A stretch of 64,000 nt of DNA, taken from Zarea fungicola. Its lineage: Eukaryota > Ascomycota > Sordariomycetes > Hypocreales > Cordycipitaceae. Positions 10,796 to 22,366 of the stretch are shown piece after piece. Positions within the stretch are counted from its first letter, which is position 1. Each line of letters begins with the position of its first letter. The position numbers were made by a program, and so were the translations under genes. The notes under the pieces are model-generated. The model did no database searches, was not told where the DNA came from, and saw only the letters and a list, made by a program, of their open reading frames with translations. Location: NCBI GenBank assembly GCA_900169235.1, contig FWCC01000115.1, positions 1 through 64,000 on the forward strand, written 5' to 3'.

Positions 10796-12630
10796 TTTTT
10801 GAGATGGAGCCTATCGCGCGGCTTTGCGCAAGTTATATGTGCGTGCAATGGTTGGAGCTTTAACGTTGCAGGCCGTGAGAATGAACGTTGAGCCGATTCA
10901 AGTTGGAAGCGATGCCTACTGAGCCGAGAGCGGGATAGGTTGGCTCCGCCTGGGAGGCACTGGCAAATTGGAGAAGACAGGGCCAACCAGTATTGTGTGT
11001 GATTCCAAGACCGCGGTCTTAATCTAGGCTGCTACTTAGGTAGTTTTCAGGCAAAGTTGTTAGGCTTGAGATATACCAGGCATCGTTGGGGTCTGGGGGT
11101 GGCTTTGGGGGTCCGTCTTACTACCTACTTACCTGGGTAGGTACCTCTATCGTCTCTGTCGCCTGTCTTGAAACAGAAGGGCGCATGTCTAGAGTCCAGT
11201 CTGGGGGCGGGGTAAACCTCGGGTAGATTGGGAGGAACGGCAAATTCTGCCAAATCAGCTGTGCCTAGTTCGGCGGTGGGCGGTGAGGCAGGACTTATCT
11301 ACAAGCCTACTCCAGTCTAGCTGGACAGCACAAGTTACAGGTAGGCACTGGTCTTGGGGGAGCCGGCGCTGCTTGGGGGTATGGGCGGGGGGCCTTGCCC
11401 AGGACAGTAACGCCGCCAAGAGCTTTCAACCTTTCAGCCGGCGACCACGAGGTCCCAATCTCCCGCCACCTTGGGGGGAAACTGGCAGCTGGTATTCTGT
11501 AAGCTTGGCTGGGTCGTTGTAGAGTGTCAACTGGTCCAGCCATTTTGCTGGCTCCAGTGGCGACAAGCCAGCGGCCAGACTGAGCAATTCAACGTTACAT
11601 GGGAGCCGAGACCTTGCGACGCCGCCAAGCCCACTTCAAGTTTTTGGTACAGAGCCGCTAGCAATGCTACTCAGGAACCTCTGCAACCTGTTACAGTGGT
11701 GGGTGGTGGCAAGTGGGGTACGATCGTGATGGGCGCCGGATGAGCGCTTGTTCTTGTATGGGCTGAAGAAGAAGGCGAAAAATTAAAACGGCTCTGTTAA
11801 AGAGCTGGACTGAAGTGCTATTCGAAGTTTTCTCAAAATATGCACCGCCCTAAATACGGGACTGGGCCAACAGTCCATGAAAACAACAAAACGTAGAGGT
11901 ACTATCTCTGCCAACTACCTTATTACCTGCCTAGAACAATTAACCCATCATTGTGGAACAGCGACTGATCCGCAAAATTACCGCCATGAAATAGTTATAT
12001 GATGTCTTTACGTCCAAAGCACACGGGTTACAATGCATGCAAGGATGAGCTTCATAGTAATAGTAATAATATCAGCAAAAGTAGCGCACGTTGACCTCAT
12101 TGCCATATCAGTGGCCGGCACTGCTCCGCCCAACCGTAACCAGAACTTCCTGGTTCCCCACCCAGCCCGTCCATAATGGCAAGGTGACAGTCACAAAGGT
12201 CTTTCTTGTTAAAAGATTTGCTGCATTTGATTGTAACTAGCTTGTAAAATTGCGTACCTCTGCATTCCGATCTGGCTGACCTCCGCTTTTCTGGCCCGGA
12301 CACTGAGCTCCACGGCCGGCGAATGCGGTAGTGCAGTTTTGAGCGAACTGTGCGGAACTCTCGACTCATACTAGTACTTGCCTCTCCTCGCCAGTCTGAC
12401 GTTCCGAGTCGTAACCTTTGTAGCCTTTCTTTTTCGGTTTGCGACAAGAATAACCTTTTCCAAGTTGAAATTTCCAAACGCAATTAACACCATCATCTCT
12501 TAGAATTTTTATTGTTATTATTTGCCAGTCGTTTGAAGCCCTGTACGACGACCGAATCGAACCTGCAGCGAGGAGCGAGCGACTCGCAACCATTGGGTCT
12601 CTCTTTTCGCTACGCCAACGGCCGCCAACG
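10796..12630. other. Shared divergent promoter region of nag3 and dac1
   Basis: This 1.8 kb lies between the divergent starts of nag3 and dac1 and should hold both promoters. It has G-rich and T-rich strand-biased patches (11080-11750), an imperfect palindrome of the CCTAC/GTAGG kind near 11115-11150, and one full match to the Ndt80 site at 11969-11978. Open frames here look non-coding. Confidence 0.55.
11969..11978 (+). promoter_or_regulatory. Ndt80-type MSE match between nag3 and dac1
   Basis: TCCGCAAAAT fits the Ndt80-family middle sporulation element DNCRCAAAWD. It lies 653 bases upstream of dac1 and about 1.17 kb upstream of nag3. Ron1, encoded next to dac1, belongs to the same DNA-binding family. 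One match per roughly 3.6 kb of random sequence on both strands is expected, so this is weak. Confidence 0.2.
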
Positions 12631-14164
12631 ATGCCGGCCGTCGTCACCACCAACGGCTCCCAGCCCACAAACGGACTTACAAAGTTCACCAATTGCCGTC
12701 TTTTACGCGGCAATGAGCTTGTCAATGCGGATCTCTGGGTCAGCTCCAAAACCGGCAAAATCGTAAATAGCCAGGCCGTCTTCTTTGACGACTTGGTGCT
12801 TCCCGATGAGACGGTTGACCTAGGTGGACGCATCGTCTCACCTGGCATGATTGAGTGTCAGCTAAATGGTGCCTTTGGCTTCAACTTCTCCACGCTCCTC
12901 GATGACATGTCAGAGTATGGCAAGAAGATCCGCGAGGTCAACAAACTGATTGTGCAGACCGGCGTCACATCTTACATCCCTACCATTACCAGCCAACGGC
13001 CGGAGCTGTACCAGAAGGTGAGTTTATGCCAAAAAAAAAAACGCCCTCGCATAAATTGCCCATCCTTGCTCGGTTTCGGGGCGTACGTATGCTAAACTTT
13101 TGGCTAATAACTTTTCATCGTTTACAACTAGGCGCTCCCTTTCCTCGGACCCTCTGGCCATTTGCAGTCTGCGGAGGATGGCGCCGAGTCCCTTGGCGCG
13201 CATTGCGAGGGACCCTTCCTCAACCCCACGAAGAATGGCGTCCACAACGTCGACGTCCTCATCGAGGCCCAGACATTCGCTGATCTCGAGGCCTGCTACG
13301 GTGCCGAAAACCTCAACCCGCAAATCGAGGGCGGCGATATCCCCGTCAAGATGATTACCGCCGCCCCGGAACGCGGGAGCATGATGAAGCTCATTCCCGA
13401 AATCACAGCCAGAGGTATTCGTTACTCAGTCGGCCACTCGGAAGCCACCTACGAGGAGGCTTCAGAGGCCGTCGGACAAGGCGCGACTATGATTACACAC
13501 CTGTTTAATGCGATGCGCCCCCTGCACCACCGAAACCCCGGCATTTTTGGTGTCTTGGGTGAGGCCGAGAGTCTGCCGCGCCCCTACTTTGGCATCATCT
13601 CCGACGGCATCCATCTTCATCCTACGACAATTAAAATTGCCTTCAACGCACACCCCGACGGCTTCATTCTAGTCACTGATGCCATGCATCTGGTTGGTTT
13701 GCCTGACGGCGCCTACCCGTGGACCAATGGCGAGACTACGGCCAATATTGTAAAGCAAGGTTCCAAGTTACTGCTTGAAAACTCGGATACTATTGCTGGA
13801 AGGTATGTGTAATTGTGTTTTCTGTTTTTGTAGGGGGTGTTCATCGACCCCCGCAGATGCAGGACAACGTCAAAGGGCCGATTCAGAATGCTAACAAGTT
13901 TACTTACACAGCTCCATTACTCTTTTGGAGTGTGTCAACAACTTCCTCGAATGGTCCGGCACCGGCATCCCTGAGGCGCTCAAGGCCGTTACAGCCACCC
14001 CTGCCAGTATGATGGGTCTACAGCATGTCAAGGGAACGCTTGAAGCTGGAGCGGATGCCGATTTGATCATTCTCTCAGAGGAACGGACAGACAGCGGCCA
14101 CAGCAAGCTTGTCCTTGACGAGGTGTGGAAGTTTGGCACTAGGCTACCCCGCATTGCCCTGTAA
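12631..14164 (+). CDS. dac1: N-acetylglucosamine-6-phosphate deacetylase
   Basis: It hydrolyses GlcNAc-6-P to glucosamine-6-P and acetate in the cytosol, the second intracellular step of GlcNAc use. Exons 12631-13017, 13132-13802 and 13912-14164 give 436 residues. The amidohydrolase (NagA) signatures are complete: IECQLNGAFGFNF (75-87), GAHCEGPFLNP with Glu155 as metal ligand, SVGHSEATYEEA with His231, THLFNAMRPLHHRNPG with His252, SDGIHLHP, and LVTDAMHLVGL with the catalytic Asp312. The C-terminus holds the usual VTATPASMMGL and GADADLIIL blocks. The start ATG follows a long leader and gives the expected N-terminus. It is divergent from nag3 and followed by the regulator ron1. Confidence 0.95.
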
Positions 14165-14486
14165 GGCAACCAAGCTGCATGTTTTGCGGGACAGCTGGTC
14201 CAAAAAAGAAAGTATTTTACTTTCTTCCTTTTCTTTCGTCATTAAGTTTACCAGCCAAGACTACGGAAACAACGATTATAGACTGTACATAAAAGGATCA
14301 ACTGGCGTTTTGAGCATTTTTAGGCAACCTTGGAAAAAAGCTTGGAGAGAAAACAAAATCAATAAATAGAGAGACAAGTTTGAATATGCCACTATGAAGT
14401 AGCTAGACTAGAGGCTTACCGAAAAACGGACAAGGCACATGCATTCCATTGGGAGGCTGGTGCGGTGTACCCCAAACCCCAGATAT

Positions 14487-14496
14487 CATTTGTGAC
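14487..14496 (-). promoter_or_regulatory. Ndt80-type MSE match upstream of ron1
   Basis: On the minus strand this reads GTCACAAATG, a full match to DNCRCAAAWD. It lies between dac1 and ron1, 2.7 kb from the ron1 start and 0.3 kb past the dac1 stop. A second match, ATCACAAAAG, is at 14771-14780. Both are at the density expected by chance. Confidence 0.18.
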
Positions 14497-16400
14497 GTCT
14501 GCAGGCTGGTTGGCGCAAACTGGTTACACCAACATTAGCAGTACCCCTCCAATACCTATACGATTTAAGTCTTTGTTATATTGCCCACCATTTCTGTCTG
14601 TTCTGTAGGAAGATGGGTAAGTTACGGGCCGAGTCAGTAACAACGCTAACGGCTAGTCCTGATTGTACCGAGTCTTACTTGGGCGTAACTGGGGTACAGG
14701 GTAACTTCCGCTGGTGCGAAGGGAACGGCAGGAGGGTTAACGCATCGGCTTCGTCTTGCAGGGGTCTGATATCACAAAAGTGGCCAGGGTAATGCGACGT
14801 GCCGTTGGGGAAAAAAAGGAGGGTTGAAAGAGGGGCGGAGGGGACACTTCCGGCAGCAAACACCTGGGGCCCTCTATTATGTACAAACCTCTACCGCCTC
14901 CGGCTTGGACGCCGCCCAACAAGGATCCGATTCGGAACGTATGATGACTGGAATAAGCTTGACTGTGACTGTGGCGCAGATAATTTCATGCACGGCAAGC
15001 GGTATTAACTAGCCTGGTTGTTACTGTGTAACTTGTTTTGGATTTGCAAGGAGAAAATGGCTTTGTCCCAGCACCGCCAGGTGCAAATGAGGTGTGAGTG
15101 ACTGGGGGTGGGAAATTGGAGGGCTAGGCCGGGCTTGTTCTCATGGCAATTAAGAGCCAAAAGAGAAAAAGTCTGGGGTAGAACGGGTTGATTTGACCCT
15201 CTTTGCCACCACGGGCCGTCACCACCACAGAGACACACACACATACGCACACACCTTCTCATCTGAGTAGGTAAATAGGCAATCACGAGGGTGCGGCAGG
15301 GGACAAGCCACCAAGACTTGTCGTCAAGTCATGGGGGATGATCCCATATCGAGGCTTGTGGTTGCGGGATGTGTGATTTTACACCGATGGATCATTCCAT
15401 GCTTATCCATAGCGGCCAAAGATATGCCGAGATGGAAGAATGGAATCGGATGGTCTGATGCCATCCCATCGATGGAGATCTGGCAAAGGGGAGACGTGCG
15501 AAGAAACCAAACCGGCCCTTGCCCACCTCTGCGAGTTATACGTTATTATAGTGCGTTTGTGAGTTCGGCCACTAAATCTATTTGCCAGCGGCTGAACGGC
15601 GCATAGTACCTAGGAACCCCAGTATTAAACACAGCTTGCTGCTTGTTGCCTCTTTGTGCCCCTGTAACTGAAGGCCAAAGAAGTTAGTATTATTATTAGT
15701 GGTCCTTTGCCACGCGAGCTCACAGCAGGTAGTTACTCCCTACATAGCAAGCGACTGAGGGCCCTGACTACCCCGAACTTTTCAGGGAAGTGCAAATCAG
15801 TGGAGGAGGAGAAGGGGTGGGGGATTACAGGGCACATGCACATGCACATGGACATCACATTGGCAGGTAGACGCACACATCAGGCTTTGGCTGATCCGGC
15901 ATTGGCACCAGTCATCCGAAACATAGGCAATAGAGAAAACAAAAATCCCTTTAACAATGGTCCTTTGGCGCCTCAAAAAAATTATATTGGCAAGATATGT
16001 ACGATAGCGTCGAAGTGAACTTGTTACAATGCAACGGCAAATCCCCCCCCCTTTATTTTATTTTATACCTTTCTTGCTTCCTTACCAGCAGTGGCTTATC
16101 GAACATCTCGGCGCATGAACAGGGTGGCTTGTTCTATTGGGGCAGCCCAGCTTGCCCAGAATCACAAGAGGCGTCTCTTCCGCCCCAGAGTCCATTATCA
16201 GTGGCTTTTGGCGGGTTAGCGGGCCTTTTTTACTTCTTGCTCAGGGCGGGGGAAGCTAGCGCCGTAGATTGTGGAAACTGGCAACTAATACCCTGGCATG
16301 CCTTGGCCCGTCTGTCCGTCCTGGAGAGTCGGGCAGCATCAGCATCAGCTGCAGGCTGGTGGCTCCAGGCCCTGTCTCCATGCATCCCTAGATCCCATTT

Positions 16401-16445
16401 TGTACCGATTGTACTGATTGTACTGATTGTACTGATTGTACTGAT
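16401..16445 (+). repeat. Nonamer tandem repeat, five units
   Basis: Five contiguous copies of a nine-base unit, TGTACCGAT followed by four TGTACTGAT, lie 0.76 kb upstream of ron1. The unit is too short for a known mobile element and is likely a minisatellite. Each unit contains the palindromic core GTAC. Confidence 0.95.
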
Positions 16446-17205
16446 TTGAGCTAATCGCTCGGGGCTTTTGCTATCGCATATCTGTTGAGACTGGTGACTA
16501 TCTCTGATTGCCTTTCTTTATTTCTTGCCCACTCGGCTGACGGCTGGCCAGTCTGGTGGCCAAGCATAATCGTGGACGACTCAACCTGCAGTAAATGCGA
16601 GTGGGGCCCTCTTCTACGGGCCCTCCTCCACCCCACAAACCATGACCTGCTATCAAGCCTAAAACGACATCCCCTTAGTACCAGTAAGTATGTACCAAGT
16701 CAGTTACCTTGTTCCTTACTGGGCGGCTGCCCTGTATGCACCACTCACTCACTGGAAGGGAGTATCCAAAGCAGGTAGGTAGGTAGTCCTGGACTCCGCA
16801 ACCCCAAACTAGGCTGGGGCCTAACTTTTTTCTTCTTCTGCGTCTCTATCCCAACTGCAATCCGGTCCTCGGTATCAGTGGTAACCCTCTTTTAGAACAC
16901 TCTACCAGTAGTTAGGTAACTGTTACTTATCCTTCTGCCGCTCCTTCTTGCCCCCGAGACATCTTCAACGACTCATCCTCCCCAAACCTGTAAACGTCAA
17001 AACGTCAGCGCCCACAATCTCCTCTTTCCCGACTCCCATCGGTGGTTATTTTTTTTTTCTTCCTGCCCTCGGCAACTGCAATTGTCCACTAGCCACTCCT
17101 ACCTCTCATTCGCAACCATTCGGCCCGACAAACCACTGCAACGGATCTAGACAGTCGGGCAAGTTCTCCGATGCGGTGCTGACCAGTGGGGGGCTAGACG
17201 ATGCC

Positions 17206-19023
17206 ATGGCTGCCTTCAACTCAATGACGGTTATGACTGCCACTCCGGCACACAACGAAACAATCACAATGAATCACGCTGCCGGCCAAACCATGGCCAT
17301 GGATGCCTTTGAACAGGACCTCGGCGGCTTTGATGAAGCACTCATGTGAGTTTTTATGCACTTGGCCTCCCGTTGGCTGTCGCCGTTGCGTGCGCAGCAT
17401 GCGAAACTGGGAAAATCACCACACATCACCTTTACCCCCCCTTGCCTGCAATTCCGTCCTGATAAAATCGGCTAACGCTCAGAAACCTCCGTTCCAGAGA
17501 TGGTGGTGCACTACCAAATATACCCTTTACGCCTTCTTATGACTTTGAGAACTTTGCCACCACATTCGAAGACCCCTTCTCCTACTCCTCCCGGCAGTAT
17601 GAGGCGACAATAAACCAGGATACCCTCAACGAAGAATCCTCCCCGCAGGAGCTGGACAACAAACTCCTCGGCTTCTCTGACCCGGTGATGAATGCCACGA
17701 TAGTTGACGACACTGGCAAATTTTCCGAAATGAACATGTCCGCCGAGCTCTACGGCATGTTCTTTGTCGCCGAAGATGTGTTTGGTGGCGAAACGAGCGG
17801 CCGTCCGCTTGAACTGACCTGCTACCGCCGCAATCTCTGGCAGTGCGCCGGCCTGGTAACGCTCCCGCGCGCCATCTCCCATATCATCGACGAGCAGGGC
17901 CGACAAGTGCCACTGGTTGAGCTCTCTGCCTCCATTAACGCCATCGAATCCATTGAAGGCAAAATTACGGAAATAATCTCGATCCCCTGGAAGAGCTCCA
18001 CTACGGTCCAGGTAGGCGAAGATAGCAAAGTCGCCACCGCGCCACCCAGTGTGAATATCGATCTCAGTGCCGGCCAGGAGCTGGATGCCAATCGTGTTTC
18101 TGTCCCTGTGTCGTGGAAGCGACTCCAGTTTAAACACGCAACGGCCAATAACGGGCGCAGAAAGGGCCTTCAGCAGCACTATGTCGTGCAAATCATCCTC
18201 GTCGGCAAGGCCAAAAACGGAGAAACTATAAAGATTGGCGAAATCCAGTCCGGCCCCGTCATTGTTCGCGGCCGAAGCCCCAGAAACTTCGACAGCAGAA
18301 AGGACGTGCCTCTATCTGGAGATAAACGGACGGAGAGGAAAAACACAGCGAGCTCAGACAATGCTGCCTTGAAGGTGGAGAGAGAGTCCCTTCAAGCCGC
18401 TATGCAAAGATATCAATCAATGTCTGCCGTTCCAGTACGAAATGTTCCATCGATGCCCTACCCCTTATGAACGTCATGGCTAATCTGCTACAGCATCCAA
18501 ACGATTGGGCAGCACCACAGCCTCTACCGCAACCTAGCCAGAGCCCACATCCGGCTAAACGGATGGCACTTTCGCCTACCATGAGCAAGCCGCCGCCGGT
18601 ACCGGCGTGGAATCCAGATGCCCCTCGAACAGCATCTGGTCATCGCGGCTCTATTTCGCGGCAGAATGTCGGCGCTCCGATTAATCTCTCACTATCAGAA
18701 GATGAAAGAAGTCCAAATCGGTCCAGTGCCGAACTACAAAGTCCCAAGCTCGGCAAATCTCATCCAGCCGCCGGCCAATATACTGCCAGCAGCCCGACAG
18801 AGGAAGCCGATCCGCTGTACGAATACTTTCCTCTCAGCGTGGATGATTGGTAAGTCACTTGCTTGATTGGCCCTTTTCCTCCTCTGCTGGTTTCTAACGT
18901 CATTGTAGGATGCCTCCGGTAGACGCAGTCTACAGACCACACGTCGTGCATCACACTCTTGAGCCGCTGGAAATGGTCGAGGCTAAACGCGGCAAAGCAA
19001 AGCGATACTTTTTGGCCGATTGA
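17206..19023 (+). CDS. ron1: Ndt80/PhoG-like transcription factor, RON1 type
   Basis: RON1 is the activator of the fungal GlcNAc cluster and acts in the nucleus. Exons 17206-17345, 17498-18434, 18494-18849 and 18909-19023 give 515 residues. The Ndt80-type DNA-binding fold spans about residues 125-312: LELTCYRRNLWQCAGLVTLP, the IIDEQGRQVPLVELSA strand pair, a loop ending in NRVSVPVSWKRLQFKHATAN, and QIILVGKAKNGETIKIGEIQ with SGPVIVRGRSPRNF. The N-terminus is Met/Asp-rich and could activate; the C-terminus is Pro/Ser-rich and ends in a basic patch. The third intron (18435-18493) is inferred because two long frames overlap by four bases at 18467-18470; a 59-base GT-AG intron with a GCTAAT branch joins them in phase. 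The start is the first in-frame ATG. Confidence 0.88.
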
Positions 19024-21115
19024 ACAAACCGATTAATGACGACCTTTTGCACCGGCAAAATTTGTGAGAGTACTAGTTGCATATCAAAGTAATTTGCAAC
19101 AGTGACAAATCTCCTTGTATCAATATCGTGCCCTTTCTGGGCATGCACCACATGAGCAAACACGACAGCATTTTCTGGAGTAAGAAGAGAAGAAAAAGAA
19201 CCCAAGAAAAAAAAAGGAAGATCGGGGTTTTGGTGTTTGGTCGTGAGAGGCACGGCTGCTGAACTGCCCCCATTTGTGAAGAATGGTGTTTTTCCAATTC
19301 GCCATTTACGTATGGGAGCTGGCTTTATTAGCTCTCATATTTATACCCCAAGTGTCATCTCATCCCACAGCATATATGGTGCTGTTGCCTGTTTGGTCTA
19401 GTTTTTGAGATTTATTTCTTCATTTCTGGGAACATATTTTTATACATAACCGATTTGTCGGGCCTTTTTGTTCATTGGCGGACAGGGTATATTCCTTTTT
19501 TGGTCTTGTTGCTTTGTCATTGTTTGTGTTGCGTGGAAGAACATTAGCATTGTTGAGTTTGTTTCGATAAGTAAAATATAAAATTACTGGAAATTTCACA
19601 AAAAAAAAAGGTCATGATTTGCCGTCTTTGGTCAAGGTAATCGTCGCGCAATGGACTAGTAAAGCAAAGCACTAGTGGCAGGGAAAGAGGTGCAGGCGAA
19701 AGGAGAAGGATGCGATATGGCTTGATATATACACCGAAGTCTGTTGTACATGTTGCTAATTCATCTAGGAAAATGTATGGATGCATCCTAGTGAATGATT
19801 AGACAGCTGCGCCAAGGATGACACAATCCGTTCAATCTTGGAACAGTTGCAAAACTCATCGGAATGCTACAGAAGGGTCGCTCCCTACGTGACCAAGGCT
19901 GACTGGTTCTCAAAATAGAACATTGACATGGTAACAATCCCTGATGCATCTTAAGTGACAGATTAATTAAGAAAGGTAATAAAATAGCAAGATGCATCCC
20001 CCCCGACACTTGAAACACAAGGTCCCAATGCTCCCGGCCGTTGTCTCTGTCGTTTCACCCCTCCAGGTAACGTAGCCTTGCTGGTGCGGGCCATATGCGT
20101 GTTTTATTCTTTCTTTGTCATGTTCAGTAAACATGTTCAGTAAACATGCATGTGGGAGAGATATGAATAGGTCAACAAACAATAATCCTAATAGAAAAGG
20201 CGCACGGACAATTTAAAGAGTTTTGTACGGTAGGATGGACGAATGGCATAAATTGGAGCATTTGGCACGATTCTAGATGGCGCCATCGAAGAAATGCCCT
20301 TCAAATAAGAGGGTAATGTAGCACACCCAACGACTTTGGCGTGATTGTGGCTGGGAAATCGGAGACAAGTTAATTAAATAACGCGGGATGCGCGGTTTTT
20401 CATATTTAATTACCTTTTTTTTTTTTTGGTCGCTGCAACGTAGATTTTGGATGTCCCACCCATGCTTGATGGGGGGGGACGTTGCTTGGTTCTGAGAATG
20501 GTCCAGCCATGTAATACGGTAATCCTGGGCGTATATCTGCACTGGTATTAAGACAAAAGTATGTCAATTCTAGTTTCCATCCGAGCAGACAAGTTTTACA
20601 TGTACTACTGGGTAGCTGTTGCAGTCTGTCTACTGGCAACCTGGTTCCGGGGTTTAAAAATTCCTAAACGCATCTTGTATCCAAAAAGAGAGTTTCCCAT
20701 GTGAAGTATAATCGCTGTACACGGATACGCAATATAATTCAGCAATTCCAAATCAGTGTCGCGTCCGATCAATACGTGTTGCTTATTCGAGGCATAGAGC
20801 AGCATCCTGCATTTTTAGTAGTAGAGAGCAAAATTCCAAATTCGACATCCGCGTCGTATCTAATCGAGCCGCTGAGGGCGGGAGCATGGGCATGGGCAAA
20901 CGGGTTGGACGTGGTATCGTAAAGTATATTTTGTAACACTATGAAGACGAGTCTTGAGTCGCAAATCATAATGTGACTCCAAAAAAAAAAAATAGAAGAT
21001 GAGAAAAAGAAACTCCGGAAATAACAAGAACCCTTTTCAGTCTAGAACAAAAAAAACCAATCTTTCCAATCATGTCGTGAGACTGGTCAAGAAACCGAGA
21101 TTTGGAGAAAATCGC
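19024..21115. other. Intergenic: convergent 3' regions of ron1 and dam1
   Basis: This 2.1 kb lies between the stop codons of ron1 (+) and dam1 (-). It is AT-rich with A or T runs at about 19601, 20410 and 20981. I see no gene, RNA or repeat worth naming; both 3' UTRs must lie here. Confidence 0.55.
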
Positions 21116-22366
21116 TTAGGCGCTAACTGCGTTGGACTCCTTGGCGGCCTGCTGCTCAGGGTTGGGAGTCAGTCTTTGGTTGAGTTCTGGCTCCGGGATG
21201 CGGGAAGCCATACGGTCCGGGATGAGCTCCGGAGAGACGGAACGGACGGGGTACTCGGTCGCGGGGGTGGCGCGGAGCAGACGGGAGGTCGTAGGCTGGG
21301 GAGAAAGGATGGTAGGCGAGGAGACTGTCTCAATTCGGGTCTCGGGGACAGGACCGTTGCCAGTGCGGACCTTGGAAGGCAGAATCTGCTGGAAACCAGC
21401 TTCCTGGGCAACCTTTTCGATGCTCTTGAAGTACTGTAACGATTGTTAGTGAGACTAACTCTTTGGTAATACGTGGGTGCAAGCTTTTGCGCAGGCTGCG
21501 TACCTTGACAGTCTTGACTTGGAGCTCAAGAGTGGCGTCCTCGTCGGCGACAATCATAGGGTGAGGGTGCAACTGGAGACTGGAGAGAGTCCACATATGA
21601 TTCACACCCTGTTCAATGCACCTCTGTAGAGCAAGAGCCTTACGCTGTCCGATGATGATGACAACAACCTCGCGGGCCTCGAGGACTGTCTGAACACCGA
21701 CAGTGAGGGCCATACGGGGCACCTTATTAATGTCATTGTCGAAGAAGCGCGAGTTGGCCAGAATGGTGTCGTAGGCCAATGTCTTGACACGGGTGCGACT
21801 GGCCAAGCTGGAGCCAGGCTCGTTGAAAGCAATGTGGCCGTCCTCACCGATGCCGGCAAGGAAGAGGTCAATGCCACCGACGCGCTTAATCGCATCCTCG
21901 TAGGCGACACACTCAGCCTCGAGGTTAGGGGCGTTGCCGTTCAGGATGTGGACATTGTTGGGGTTGACGTTGACGTGGGAAAAGAAGTGCTTCCACATGA
22001 AGGAGTGGTACGACTCGGGATGATCGCGAGGAATACCAACATACTCGTCCATGTTGAAAGTGACGACATGTTCAAACGAGATCTGAAATCACCATGTTAG
22101 TGTCCAGGGCAAGAACCAAAACTTGATTTAATTTTGAAGAGCTAAGCTTAAAACTGAGCTTCTGCTTAACTTTGGCGCAAACTCACCTCACCAGCCTTGT
22201 ACTTTTCAACAAGAGCCTTGTAGACGCCGAGGGGGCTTGAGCCGGTAGGCAGGCCGAGAACAAAGGGGTTCTGAGCATTGGGCTTGAAGGCATTGATGCG
22301 ATCAACAACATAGTTGGCTACATAGGCACTGGTAGCGGCAGCATCGTCGCGAATAATCAATCTCAT
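21116..22366 (-). CDS. dam1: Glucosamine-6-phosphate deaminase with C-terminal extension
   Basis: It converts glucosamine-6-P to fructose-6-P and ammonia, the last step of the pathway, in the cytosol. Exons 22187-22366, 21504-22082 and 21116-21433 give 358 residues. The NagB core is intact: [16 protein letters not shown] (substrate phosphate loop), FNMDEYVG with Asp72, and [16 protein letters not shown] with Asp141, His143 and Glu148. These fall at the same numbers as the Escherichia coli catalytic residues. The core ends near residue 268; about 90 further residues are rich in Pro, Ser, Thr and Arg and look disordered. It is divergent from hxk3 across 4.8 kb. Confidence 0.95.

Larger units (their letters stand above)
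14165..17205. other. Intergenic: dac1 3' end and long ron1 upstream region
   Basis: No supported gene in 3 kb. Features seen: two Ndt80-site matches (14487-14496 on the minus strand and 14771-14780 on the plus strand), CA-rich repeats near 15230 and 15835, a five-unit nonamer tandem repeat at 16401-16445, GGTAGGTAGGTAG near 16773, and a C/T-rich leader immediately before ron1. The open frame that extends ron1 upstream to 16948 begins with TTG and has no ATG before 17206. Confidence 0.55.

Noticed and set aside
11471..11743. 90-codon Trp-rich plus-strand frame between nag3 and dac1
   Set aside because: No ATG start, and the Trp content comes from the G/T-rich strand bias of this promoter region.
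16948..17205. N-terminal extension of ron1 to 16948
   Set aside because: The frame begins with TTG and has no ATG before 17206; the sequence is C/T-rich and looks like a leader.
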